DNA of 64,000 bases from Desulfovibrionaceae bacterium (GTDB taxonomy: Bacteria > Desulfobacterota > Desulfovibrionia > Desulfovibrionales > Desulfovibrionaceae). Within the stretch, counting starts at the first letter, position 1; every line of letters begins with the position of its first letter. Below, one piece after another: positions 1 through 7,961 of this stretch. The translations under genes were made by a program, and so were the position numbers. The notes beneath the pieces are model-generated. The model was not told where the DNA came from. It saw only the letters and a list, made by a program, of their open reading frames with translations, and made no database searches. The DNA lies in the NCBI GenBank assembly GCA_022510785.1, contig JAFLSV010000005.1, positions 18,940 to 82,939 on the forward strand. The letters are read 5' to 3'.

Positions 1-167
1 CAGGCGCGTTCCTTGTTGCGCACATACACCTGTGAGGCCGGATCGTCACCCACCAGCAGCACGGCCAGATTGGGCGCGCGCTCCGCGTCGGGCAGCAGGG
101 AGTTGATTTCCTTCTTCAGGGTCGCCCGCAGGCTTGCAGCCGTGGTCTTGCCGTCCAGAATCAGCAT
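1..167 (-). CDS. folD: FolD, 5'-partial (bifunctional methylenetetrahydrofolate dehydrogenase/cyclohydrolase)
   Basis: The first 55 residues of FolD are visible; the rest lies beyond the left edge. The protein starts MLILDGKTTAASLRATLKKE and continues through NLAVLLVGDDPASQVYVRNK. This matches the FolD N-terminus, where the GDDPAS-Y---K block carries the catalytic Tyr and Lys. FolD interconverts methylene-, methenyl- and formyl-tetrahydrofolate in the cytoplasm. The ATG at 167-165 is preceded by GAGG. It lies about 50 bp downstream of ftsK on the same strand and probably ends that operon. The identification rests on the N-terminus only. Confidence 0.85.
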   Translation of the reverse strand, partial: MLILDGKTTAASLRATLKKEINSLLPDAERAPNLAVLLVGDDPASQVYVRNKERA

Positions 168-217
168 AGGGATCCTCGCTTGCATTTTTTTGGTGGGTGT
201 CCAAAGCGGCCCGGGTG

Positions 218-2476
218 TCAGAATTTGACCACATTGCGGGGCTTGCTGCTGTCACCGGGGGAGACCAGGCCGTCGCGTTCCATCTGTTCCACAAAGCGGG
301 CCGCCCGGTTGAAACCTACCCGAAAGCGCCGTTGCAGCAGGGAAATGGACACCCTGCCCTGTTCGCGCACAAACCGCACGGCTTCGTGGTATATGGGGTC
401 GTCCAGCACATCGTTCTTGTCCGGGCCCGCCCTGCCGTCGCCTTCGGGGGCGGGGTCTTCGGCCTCGGCGCCAAAGTCGGCAAAATCCACCGTGTAGGCT
501 GGTTTTTGCAATTTTTTCCAATAGCTTACCACGGCGTTGACCTCGTCATCGCTGACAAAGGCCCCGTGCAGGCGCTGAAGCTTGCCTCCGCTGGGCTTGA
601 ACAGCATATCCCCCTTGCCGAGCAGGGCTTCGGCCCCGATGCTGTCCAGAATGGTGCGCGAATCGTGATGGCTGGTCACCTGAAAGGCGATCCGGCAGGG
701 AAAGTTGATCTTGATAAGCCCGGTCACGATATCCACGCTGGGACGCTGGGTGGCGATAATCAGGTGGATGCCCGCCGCGCGCGCCAGCTGGGCCAGACGC
801 ACGAGGCTGCTTTCCACCTCCTTGCCCTTGCTCATCATGAGGTCGGCCAGTTCATCCACAATGATGACAAGAAAGGGCAGGGGCTCCAGAGCCTCGTCCG
901 TGTCGCCGTGTGTCAGGGGGGTGCCGGCTTCGGCCGCGCGGGCCAGTTTGGCGTTGTAGCCCGTGATATTGCGCACCCCCGTGCGCTTGAACAGCTCATA
1001 GCGGCGATCCATTTCCCCAATGGCCCAGAGCAGGGCGTTTTTGGCCAGATCCATGTCAGTGACCACGGGGTGCACCAGATGCGGCAAATCGGCGAACATG
1101 GCCAGTTCCACCCGCTTGGGGTCGATGAGCAGCATCTGCACCTCATCGGGCCGTGCCTTGTACAGCAGACTGAGAATAATGGCGTTGAGGCACACGCTTT
1201 TGCCGGCGCCGGTGGCCCCGGCCACCAGCAGGTGGGGCATTTTGGCCAGGTCGTCGGTCACCGGGCGGCCCCCGATGTCCTTGCCCAGGGCCATGGTCAG
1301 CAGCGAGGGCGAATCGCGGAAGCTGTCGCTTTGCACAATTTCCCGAAAACTGACCGTGGCCCGCTTTTCGTTGGGAATTTCCACCCCCACGGTGTCCGTG
1401 CCGGGAATGGGCGCCTGGATGCGCACGGCGACGGCCTTGAGCGACATGGCCAGATCCGGGGCCAGGGAGGCGATTCGGCTGGCCTTGACGCCGGGGTCGG
1501 GCCGCACCTCAAACATGGTGACCACCGGCCCGGGCGTGACCCTGGCCAGCTGGGCCTGCACTCCGAAGTTCTGAAGGCAGACCATGAGCGCGTTGCCCCT
1601 GGCGTCCAGCACGGCGGGGTCGGGCCGGGCGGAGTTCCTGTCTGGCGGCACAGGGGCCAGCAGGTCGAAGGGGGGCAGGGGCAGGCGGGCGTCGTCGGCC
1701 TCTTTGCCTTTTTTTCTGAAGTGGGCAAGCAGGCCTTGCTGTTTGGGCTCCCTGCCCGGCGTTTTGGGTTTGTCCGTTCCCCCGGGGGCGCTGTCAGGGC
1801 GGGGGGGCTGGGCAATGTCAATATCCAGGATGGGCGCGCTTGCATCGCCGGCGCCGGCTTTCCCCTTCGGGCCGCCGGCCCCGGGCAGGGCCAGTCTGGG
1901 CTTGGGCAGGCGCACATGGGGCAGCCGGGGTTTGGGCATGGTTTTGACTGTGCGCGTGGCGGTTCTGACTCCCCGTCCGGTGAGCGCCAGCCATGAAATC
2001 TTGAACGACAGCTCCATGCCCGCCAGAAGGGCGAAAAGCCACACCAGCGCCGATCCGGCGGGGCTGAATATCTGATGTCCGCTGGCGAACAGCCAGGCGC
2101 CGATTACCCCGCCGCCGCGCACATCGCGGATACCCAGGTTCGCCGCCTCGGACAGGGTGATAAGGCAGGTTGCCAGGAGCAGATAGCCTATCCAGCGGTA
2201 CCAGGGCACGACAAACCATGTGGAGACCAGCCCCGCGCCCATGGCAAGGAAGAACAGGGCCCACAGATAGGAGGCGAAGCCGAAAATATCGGTCAGAAAG
2301 CCGGACAGGCAGGCGCCAAACAGGCCCGCTGAGTTGCGGATAAGCGTCTCCCCGCTGATGGACTGGTTGAGCGTGGGGTCTTTAATATCAAAAGTCCACA
2401 GGCTGAGCAGGATCAGCAATCCGCAAAAAATGAAGAAGAGGCCGAGCAGTTCCCGGATCAGTTTCTGTCCGTTCGT
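218..2476 (-). CDS. ftsK: DNA translocase FtsK
   Basis: Septal DNA pump that moves chromosome dimers at division. Several N-terminal membrane segments are followed by a short Pro/Gly-rich linker and an alpha/beta motor with Walker A GATGAGKS (about residue 400 counted from the first TTG). The Walker B region LLIDPKRVE follows, and a C-terminal winged-helix gamma domain occupies the last 65 residues. At about 740 residues it is a short-linker FtsK. Start: the only standard start codon in frame is TTG at 2419, which would cut through the first membrane helix and has no ribosome site. A perfect AAGGAG at 2488-2483 sits 6 nt before an ACG codon at 2476, just after an in-frame stop, so I extend the gene there. 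If only standard starts are allowed, use 2419. It is followed by folD and preceded by efp. Confidence 0.93.
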   Translation of the reverse strand, partial: TNGQKLIRELLGLFFIFCGLLILLSLWTFDIKDPTLNQSISGETLIRNSAGLFGACLSGFLTDIFGFASYLWALFFLAMGAGLVSTWFVVPWYRWIGYLLLATCLITLSEAANLGIRDVRGGGVIGAWLFASGHQIFSPAGSALVWLFALLAGMELSFKISWLALTGRGVRTATRTVKTMPKPRLPHVRLPKPRLALPGAGGPKGKAGAGDASAPILDIDIAQPPRPDSAPGGTDKPKTPGREPKQQGLLAHFRKKGKEADDARLPLPPFDLLAPVPPDRNSARPDPAVLDARGNALMVCLQNFGVQAQLARVTPGPVVTMFEVRPDPGVKASRIASLAPDLAMSLKAVAVRIQAPIPGTDTVGVEIPNEKRATVSFREIVQSDSFRDSPSLLTMALGKDIGGRPVTDDLAKMPHLLVAGATGAGKSVCLNAIILSLLYKARPDEVQMLLIDPKRVELAMFADLPHLVHPVVTDMDLAKNALLWAIGEMDRRYELFKRTGVRNITGYNAKLARAAEAGTPLTHGDTDEALEPLPFLVIIVDELADLMMSKGKEVESSLVRLAQLARAAGIHLIIATQRPSVDIVTGLIKINFPCRIAFQVTSHHDSRTILDSIGAEALLGKGDMLFKPSGGKLQRLHGAFVSDDEVNAVVSYWKKLQKPAYTVDFADFGAEAEDPAPEGDGRAGPDKNDVLDDPIYHEAVRFVREQGRVSISLLQRRFRVGFNRAARFVEQMERDGLVSPGDSSKPRNVVKF

Positions 2477-2482
2477 GGCAGG

Positions 2483-2488
2483 CTCCTT
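2483..2488 (-). promoter_or_regulatory. Ribosome binding site that points to an ACG start for ftsK
   Basis: AAGGAG on the minus strand, 6 nt before an ACG codon that opens the ftsK frame. No ATG, GTG or TTG lies at this spacing in any useful frame. It is either a rare ACG start or an ATG changed by mutation or sequencing error. Confidence 0.6.
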
Positions 2489-2532
2489 GCGCCGTCAGGC
2501 GCGTTGTCCGGAGAAAACGCGGAGGAAAAGAG

Positions 2533-3090
2533 CTATTCGCGGCCCAGGTATTCGCGGGTGCGGGTGTCCACCTTGATCTTGTCGCCCGTATTGACGAATA
2601 GCGGCACCTGGACGGTGACGCCGGTTTCCAGCACGGCGGGCTTGGTCACGTTGGACACGGTGTCGCCCTTGGCGCCCGGTTCGGTCTGCGTCACCTCCAG
2701 CACCAGGCTGACCGGGATTTCAATGTCAATGGGCTCGCCATTGTACAGGAGAACGCGGCATTCCTGGGCGTCCTTCAAAAAGGCCGACTTACCGCCCGTG
2801 AATTCCTCGGACAGATGCAGCTGCTCGTAGGTGACCATATCCATGAACACCAAATCCTCGCCTTCGCGGTACAGGAACTGCATGTCCCGCTGTTCCATGT
2901 CCGGTTTGCCGACCTTTTCGCCGGATCGGAAGGTGTTGTCCACCACGCGGCCGTTGAGGATGTTGCGCAGCTTGGTGCGGACCATGGCGCCGCCCTTGCC
3001 GGGCTTGAAGTGCTGAAACTCGACAATTTCATAAGGGGTGCCGTCGAGTTCGATTTTGAGACCTCTGCGAAAATCGGTAGTGGAATACAT
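2533..3090 (-). CDS. efp: Elongation factor P
   Basis: EF-P binds stalled ribosomes between the P and E sites and promotes peptide-bond formation at polyproline stretches. The 185 residues are the standard family length. Domain I carries the loop [11 protein letters not shown], whose Lys is the position modified in many bacteria. Two OB-fold domains follow, with [12 protein letters not shown] and a [11 protein letters not shown] segment typical of the family. The C-terminus [17 protein letters not shown] is canonical. It lies 18 bp downstream of aroQ and upstream of ftsK on the same strand. No modification enzyme (epmA, earP, ymfI) is seen nearby. Confidence 0.96.
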   Translation of the reverse strand: MYSTTDFRRGLKIELDGTPYEIVEFQHFKPGKGGAMVRTKLRNILNGRVVDNTFRSGEKVGKPDMEQRDMQFLYREGEDLVFMDMVTYEQLHLSEEFTGGKSAFLKDAQECRVLLYNGEPIDIEIPVSLVLEVTQTEPGAKGDTVSNVTKPAVLETGVTVQVPLFVNTGDKIKVDTRTREYLGRE

Positions 3091-3108
3091 GCTGCCTCCG
3101 GGCGGGGT

Positions 3109-3567
3109 TCAGGAATGCTGGCGGTTGAGGTGAAACACAAGGGCCTGCACAGCCAGGGCATACGAGCTCAGGCCAAAGCCCGAAACGACGCCCAGGCAGT
3201 GTTTGGCCATGAAGCTGCGCTGGCGGATGGGATCTTCCGTGCGGGCGAACACGTTGCTCACATGCACTTCCACACAGGGCAGGCCAATCCAGGCCAGACA
3301 ATCGGCCAGGGCCAGGCTGCTGTGCGTGAGCGCGCCGGCGTTGAACGCCACGCCGTCCACGCCCTCGCGCCGGGCCTGCTCCAGGCGGTCAATGAGCGCG
3401 CCCTCGTGGTTGGACTGGAAAAATTCCAGGCGCGCGGCATTCTCTCCCAAAAGCTCATGCACCAGGCCGGGAATGGCGTCCAGTCCCTCGCTGCCGTATA
3501 TTTCCGGCTGACGCTGACCGAGGGCGCCCAGGTTGGGGCCGTTGAGCACAAGAATGCGGTAGGGCAT
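3109..3567 (-). CDS. aroQ: Type II 3-dehydroquinate dehydratase
   Basis: Third step of the shikimate pathway: trans-dehydration of 3-dehydroquinate by a dodecameric cytosolic enzyme. The N-terminal LNGPNLGALGQRQPEIYG holds the catalytic Tyr and the flexible-loop Arg. NAGALTHSSLAL and EVHVSNVFARTEDPIRQRS correspond to the conserved Asn/His and substrate-binding segments. At 152 residues it is of usual size. The ATG at 3567 follows AAGGAA. It is the first gene of a leftward run with efp, ftsK and folD. About 150 bp separate it from the divergent engB. Confidence 0.95.
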   Translation of the reverse strand: MPYRILVLNGPNLGALGQRQPEIYGSEGLDAIPGLVHELLGENAARLEFFQSNHEGALIDRLEQARREGVDGVAFNAGALTHSSLALADCLAWIGLPCVEVHVSNVFARTEDPIRQRSFMAKHCLGVVSGFGLSSYALAVQALVFHLNRQHS

Positions 3568-3716
3568 GATGTTCCTTATGAACAGGGGACGCGCGCGGAA
3601 TACGGCGCGCGCCGCCCGCGTTGCGTTTTGAACCGGACAGGGCTACTCTTGCGGAACTTGCCTGAAAAATCTCATTGTGTCGATGCGTCCCCTTCTTGTC
3701 AACCGTGCGAGGATTC
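3568..3716. promoter_or_regulatory. Divergent promoter region between aroQ and engB
   Basis: About 150 bp between divergent genes. It must carry both promoters, but I could not pick convincing -35/-10 pairs. A GC-rich dyad, GCGCGCG...GCGCGCGC near 3591-3610, lies in the aroQ leader. Confidence 0.35.
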
Positions 3717-4424
3717 ATGAACGCCCCTTCCGACCGGACGCCCCTGTCCGCCCCTTCCGCGGAAGCGGCCCCGGGTGATGACACGTTTCGCCTGCCCACC
3801 CTGGAACTGGCGGCCACCCTGTTCACGCCGGAGCAGCTGCGCGCCGCCCTGCCCGATACGGTTCAGATTGCCCTGGCCGGGCGCTCCAATGTGGGCAAGT
3901 CCTCGTTGATTAACGCCCTGGCCCGCCGGCGGCAGCTGGCCAGGGTCAGCGCCACGCCGGGCAAGACGCGCTCGGTCAACCTGTTCCGCGTTGTGCCCGA
4001 CGGCTTCTGCCTGACCGATCTGCCCGGTTACGGCTACGCCCGCCGGGGCAAGGAGGAGCGCCGGGCCTGGGGAACGCTGATAGAAAGCTGCCTGTGCCAG
4101 AGCCGGGGCCTGCGGGCCGTTGTTCTGCTGCTGGACTGCCGCCTGCCGCCGCAGGCCGTGGATCGGGCCATGGTGGAGTTTGCCCGGGCCCATGCCCTGC
4201 GCCTTGTGCCGGTGCTGACTAAGGCCGACAAGTGCAATCAGCGCGAGAGAGCCGCCCGGCAGAAGGAATGGGCGCCCATGCTGGGGGGGGACATGGCCTT
4301 GCCGGTATCGGCCAGAACAGGTCTGGGCCTGCCCGCGCTGTGGGCGCTGCTGCGCGGGGCCGCCCGATCCGTTGCGCCCGAAGAAGCCGTGCCGCGTCAG
4401 TCCGCTTCCCGGGAACTTTCCTGA
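3717..4424 (+). CDS. engB: Ribosome biogenesis GTPase EngB (YihA/YsxC)
   Basis: Essential GTPase of the TrmE-Era-EngA-YihA-Septin class needed for 50S subunit assembly. G1 is GRSNVGKSS, the switch region carries ATPGKTRSVN, G3 is DLPGYGYA and G4 is TKADK; the C-terminal SARTG block is also present. About 45 N-terminal residues precede the G domain, a little longer than usual. The ATG at 3717 is chosen because GCGAGG lies just upstream; an earlier in-frame start at 3675 has no site and adds an unlike segment. The helicase gene follows 39 bp downstream. Confidence 0.94.
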   Translation: MNAPSDRTPLSAPSAEAAPGDDTFRLPTLELAATLFTPEQLRAALPDTVQIALAGRSNVGKSSLINALARRRQLARVSATPGKTRSVNLFRVVPDGFCLTDLPGYGYARRGKEERRAWGTLIESCLCQSRGLRAVVLLLDCRLPPQAVDRAMVEFARAHALRLVPVLTKADKCNQRERAARQKEWAPMLGGDMALPVSARTGLGLPALWALLRGAARSVAPEEAVPRQSASRELS

Positions 4425-4463
4425 CATGCGCGCTGTCCGTCTTTCCCACGCAAGAGGAGTATC

Positions 4464-6824
4464 GTGGATATATCCCAACTCAACGAGGCCCAGCGCCAGG
4501 CGGTGACAGCGCCGGAAGGCCCGGTTCTGGTCATTGCGGGCGCGGGCAGCGGCAAAACCCGCACCATTGTCCACCGCCTGGCCTGGCTGGTGGAGCAGGG
4601 CTTGCCCGCCAGCTCCATCCTGCTTTTGACCTTTACCCGCAAGGCCGCGCATGAAATGCTGGATCGGGCTTCCCTGCTGCTTGATCAGCAGCTGATGGGC
4701 ATCCAGGGCGGCACCTTTCACGCGTTCGCCTTTTCGGTGCTGCGCCGCTATCCCCCCGGCTGGGTCATGGAGCGGGGCGCGGGCCTCAGCGTCATGGACG
4801 CGGCGGACAGCACATCCGCCATCCAGCATTGCAGGGAAGCGCTGTCCATAGGCAGGGGCGATCGCAGCTTTCCCCGCACCCAGACCATTCTTGGGCTGTT
4901 CAGCAAGGCCCGCAACAAGGAACTGGAGCTGGAGGAAGTGCTGCGGCGCGAGGCCCAGCATCTCTTGCCCCACGCTTCGGATCTGGGGCGCCTGGCCGGG
5001 GCCTATGCCGAGTACCGGCGGGAGCACGCCCTGCTGGACTATGACGATTTGCTCTTTGAGCTGGAGGCCATGCTGCGCGATCGCCGGGATGTGCTGGAGC
5101 TTCAAAGGCAGCGTTTCCGCCAGATTCTGGTGGACGAGTACCAGGATACCAACAGGGTGCAGGCCCGGCTGGTGCGTCTTCTGGCCGGCGAGCCCGACAG
5201 CGGGGGCAACGTCATGGCCGTGGGCGACGACGCCCAGTCCATTTACGCCTTTCGCGGGGCGACGGTGCACAATATTCTGGACTTTCCCCGGCTTTTTCCC
5301 GGCACGCGCCTGGTGCGGCTGGAAGAGAATTACCGCTCGGTGCAGCCCGTGCTGGATGTGGCCAACGCCGTTCTGGAAAACGCGCCCGAAGGCTATCGCA
5401 AGCGCCTTTTTTCGCGGCGCGGCGTGCCTGACGGCGCGGCCGTGCGCCTGTATCATCCCCTGAGCGATCTGTCCCAGGCCCAGATGGCGGCCCGCCGCAT
5501 TGAGGAGCTTTTGGAACGTTTCCGCCCCTGTGATATCGCGGTGCTGTTCCGGGCGGGCTATCAGTCCTACCACCTGGAAGTGGAGCTGAACAAGCGGGGC
5601 ATCGGCTTCCGCAAATACGGCGGCCTGCGCTACGCCGAGGCCTCCCATGTCAAGGATGTGCTGGCCTTTGCCCGCCTGGTGGTCAACCCGCTGGATCTGC
5701 CCTCCTTTGAGCGTGTGGCCGGCCTGTCGCGGGGCATCGGCCCCAAGACTTCGCGCAGACTGTACGAGGTGGCCGCGCGCGGGGATCAGGCCGCGCTCGC
5801 CAAAGCCTGCGCCAAGTACGCCGAATTCCTGGCGGATATGGAACTGGTCACTGAGCTGCGGCTGAGGGCCCTGCCGCCTGACCGCACGGTGGGCGAAATT
5901 CTTGAGCATTACCGTCCCCGCCTGGAAATGCTCTATCCCGACGACTGGCCCCGCCGCCTTCAGGGGCTGGAGGAGCTGTCCACCATCGCCGCCGCCTATG
6001 ACGATCTGGAACTTTGCATCGGCGATCTGTCGCTGGAAAGCCCGGACGAACAGGAGCGGGACGAGGAGAGGGACCGGGTGGTGCTGTCCACGGTTCATTC
6101 GGCCAAGGGGCTGGAGTGGTCCGCTGTGCTGATCATCGACCTGGTGGAGGATCGCTTCCCCTCCCGTCACGCCCTGACCCGCCCCGAGGATTTTGAGGAA
6201 GAGCGCCGCCTCATGTATGTGGCGTGCACCCGCGCCCGCGATACGCTGGATCTGTTTGTGCCCATGACCCTGTTCAGCCGCGCGGCGGGCGGCCAGGAGC
6301 CGGCCACGCCCAGCCCCTTTGTGCGCGAGCTGCCCCTGGATGCGCTGGATGAGCGCGGCGGGCTGGAGGAAATCCATGAGGGGTACGGGGGCGCGTTGTC
6401 CCGGCGGAGGGCGCGGCCCCCGGCGGGTTCGGACACACTGCCCGGAGCCATGTTTTCCCCCCGGCCGTCCCTGACCCGTCTCCGGTGCGGAATCCCGCCA
6501 GGTGTCCGGATGGAGCAGCCGGAGGCTCCCGATGAGTTTGAGCCGGCAGAGGCTGGCGAGGCCCTGACCCGCGTTCGGCGCGCCGGCCGGCCGGAAGACC
6601 CTGAGGCCGGGTATCTGGCCGCCGTGGCCGCCAGTCCCGATGCGGAAAGCCCGCCCGATGCGGAGCGGGCCGTTCAGCCCCGCCGCCTGGGCTACTGCCG
6701 TCACCGGGTCTTTGGGCGGGGCAAAATTGTGGAGGAACTGCCCCCCGACAAATACCGCGTGAATTTCCCGGGCTTTGGCCTCAAGGTCATTCTGGCCGCA
6801 TACCTGAGCCTGGAAGGCGCGTAA
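4464..6824 (+). CDS. UvrD/PcrA-type ATP-dependent DNA helicase
   Basis: Superfamily 1A 3'-5' helicase for nucleotide-excision and mismatch repair and for clearing stalled replication or transcription. Motif I is AGAGSGKTRT (residues 25-34), motif II VDEYQDTN, motif III GDDAQSIYAFRGA, motif V STVHSAKGLEW and motif VI MYVACTRARD. The last 45 residues (GYCRHRVFGRGKI then a YRVNFPGFG segment) resemble the Tudor-like domain by which PcrA/UvrD binds RNA polymerase. Residues 620-730 form a low-complexity Pro/Glu-rich linker. The start is GTG at 4464 behind AAGAGGAG. It is 786 residues long, slightly longer than typical PcrA because of the linker. thiL begins 6 bp downstream. Confidence 0.93.
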   Translation: MDISQLNEAQRQAVTAPEGPVLVIAGAGSGKTRTIVHRLAWLVEQGLPASSILLLTFTRKAAHEMLDRASLLLDQQLMGIQGGTFHAFAFSVLRRYPPGWVMERGAGLSVMDAADSTSAIQHCREALSIGRGDRSFPRTQTILGLFSKARNKELELEEVLRREAQHLLPHASDLGRLAGAYAEYRREHALLDYDDLLFELEAMLRDRRDVLELQRQRFRQILVDEYQDTNRVQARLVRLLAGEPDSGGNVMAVGDDAQSIYAFRGATVHNILDFPRLFPGTRLVRLEENYRSVQPVLDVANAVLENAPEGYRKRLFSRRGVPDGAAVRLYHPLSDLSQAQMAARRIEELLERFRPCDIAVLFRAGYQSYHLEVELNKRGIGFRKYGGLRYAEASHVKDVLAFARLVVNPLDLPSFERVAGLSRGIGPKTSRRLYEVAARGDQAALAKACAKYAEFLADMELVTELRLRALPPDRTVGEILEHYRPRLEMLYPDDWPRRLQGLEELSTIAAAYDDLELCIGDLSLESPDEQERDEERDRVVLSTVHSAKGLEWSAVLIIDLVEDRFPSRHALTRPEDFEEERRLMYVACTRARDTLDLFVPMTLFSRAAGGQEPATPSPFVRELPLDALDERGGLEEIHEGYGGALSRRRARPPAGSDTLPGAMFSPRPSLTRLRCGIPPGVRMEQPEAPDEFEPAEAGEALTRVRRAGRPEDPEAGYLAAVAASPDAESPPDAERAVQPRRLGYCRHRVFGRGKIVEELPPDKYRVNFPGFGLKVILAAYLSLEGA

Positions 6825-6830
6825 GCGGGT

Positions 6831-7877
6831 GTGCGCAATCAGGTGCGGAAAATACTGAAAAAAACCAAGGGGAAAAGCAAGTTGCGCACAATACGAACAC
6901 CCCGCAGCGAAGATGACATTCTCGCCTTGCTGTCCGAGCATTTCCCCGTATCCTGCCCCGCTTTGCTGGTAGGGCGGGGGGATGACTGCGCGGTTTTGCG
7001 GCCGGGCGGCTCCCTGGCGGTCACCTGCGACGTGTTTGTCGAGGATGTCCACTTCCGCCGCCGCTATTTTTCCGCCGCTGATATCGGCCATAAGGCTCTG
7101 GCGGTGAATCTCAGCGACCTGGCTTCAGCCGGAGCCCGGCCGTTGGGCTTTGTCCTGGGCCTGACCCTCACCGGACGCGAGGATGAGACCTGGCTGCACG
7201 ACTTTGCCGAGGGCATGGCCCGGCTTGCGCGGCGCTGGGGGGTGGGGCTGGCCGGGGGCGATCTCGCCCGGGCGCGGAGCCTCCATATCAGCATCACGGC
7301 ATGGGGCGAAGTTCCGGCCCATCTGCCGCGCGGGCTGCGCCGGGCCAGGGCGCAGGAAGGCGACATTCTGTTCCTTGTGGGAAGCCTGGGCATGGCCCGG
7401 GTGGGACTGAATCTTCTGGAGACCGCCGACGGGCCGGACGGGGCGGCGGCGGTTCTGGCCGCCTGGCCCGCGGCCTGCTCGGCGCATCTGCGCCCCGGGC
7501 CCTTGGTGGATGAGGGCAGGCTGCTGGCCCGTCTGGCAGCCCCGGCCCCGGACAGGTATTCCCTGATGGATGTCTCGGACGGACTGGCCCGCGATCTGCC
7601 CCGCCTGCTGGGCGGACGCGGCGCCGAGCTTGAGCTGCCCGCGGCTTTTTTGCCGGACGAGCTGCGGCGCTATGCCGCCGAACAGGGGCTGGAGGCGGCG
7701 TCGTTCGCGTTTGAAGGCGGCGAGGACTATGCCCTGGCGGGAACCTGTCCGCCGGAAGGCTGGGCGGATCTGATCCGGGCCCTGCCCGTGGCCAGACGGC
7801 TGGGCGTGGTGACCGGAAAGGAGATAGTTCTCAATTCGCGTCCCCGCCCGGTGGGCGGCTTTGACCACTTCGCCTGA
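6831..7877 (+). CDS. thiL: Thiamine-monophosphate kinase
   Basis: Phosphorylates thiamine monophosphate to the active diphosphate cofactor. It has the AIR-synthase-like fold: GRGDDCAVL (Mg-ATP site), CDVFVEDVHF (substrate site), ADIGHKALAVNLSDLASAGA, GGDLARA and the C-terminal SDGLARDL and GGEDYAL blocks. The GTG at 6831 has a poor ribosome site. The first 17 residues are basic and absent from most relatives, so TTG at 6882, preceded by AAGGGG, is a real alternative that would give 331 residues. The gene nearly abuts the helicase, suggesting cotranscription. Confidence 0.9.
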   Translation: MRNQVRKILKKTKGKSKLRTIRTPRSEDDILALLSEHFPVSCPALLVGRGDDCAVLRPGGSLAVTCDVFVEDVHFRRRYFSAADIGHKALAVNLSDLASAGARPLGFVLGLTLTGREDETWLHDFAEGMARLARRWGVGLAGGDLARARSLHISITAWGEVPAHLPRGLRRARAQEGDILFLVGSLGMARVGLNLLETADGPDGAAAVLAAWPAACSAHLRPGPLVDEGRLLARLAAPAPDRYSLMDVSDGLARDLPRLLGGRGAELELPAAFLPDELRRYAAEQGLEAASFAFEGGEDYALAGTCPPEGWADLIRALPVARRLGVVTGKEIVLNSRPRPVGGFDHFA

Positions 7878-7961
7878 AAAAAACGGCTTCCGGAGCGGGC
7901 TTGCCGCGCAGCGCAAGACGGGTTATTGGTGAACAATCTTGACCCGTCATAAGGCTCTGGC

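Noticed and set aside
197..1996. Long open frame on the plus strand opposite ftsK (about 600 codons)
   Set aside because: It is the antisense shadow of ftsK, rich in His, Gly and Gln as expected for reversed GC-rich coding sequence, with no ribosome site or family motifs.
3699..7091. 1130-codon open frame on the minus strand opposite engB, the helicase and thiL
   Set aside because: It runs across three well-supported plus-strand genes and their gaps, with low-complexity Gly/Gln/His composition.
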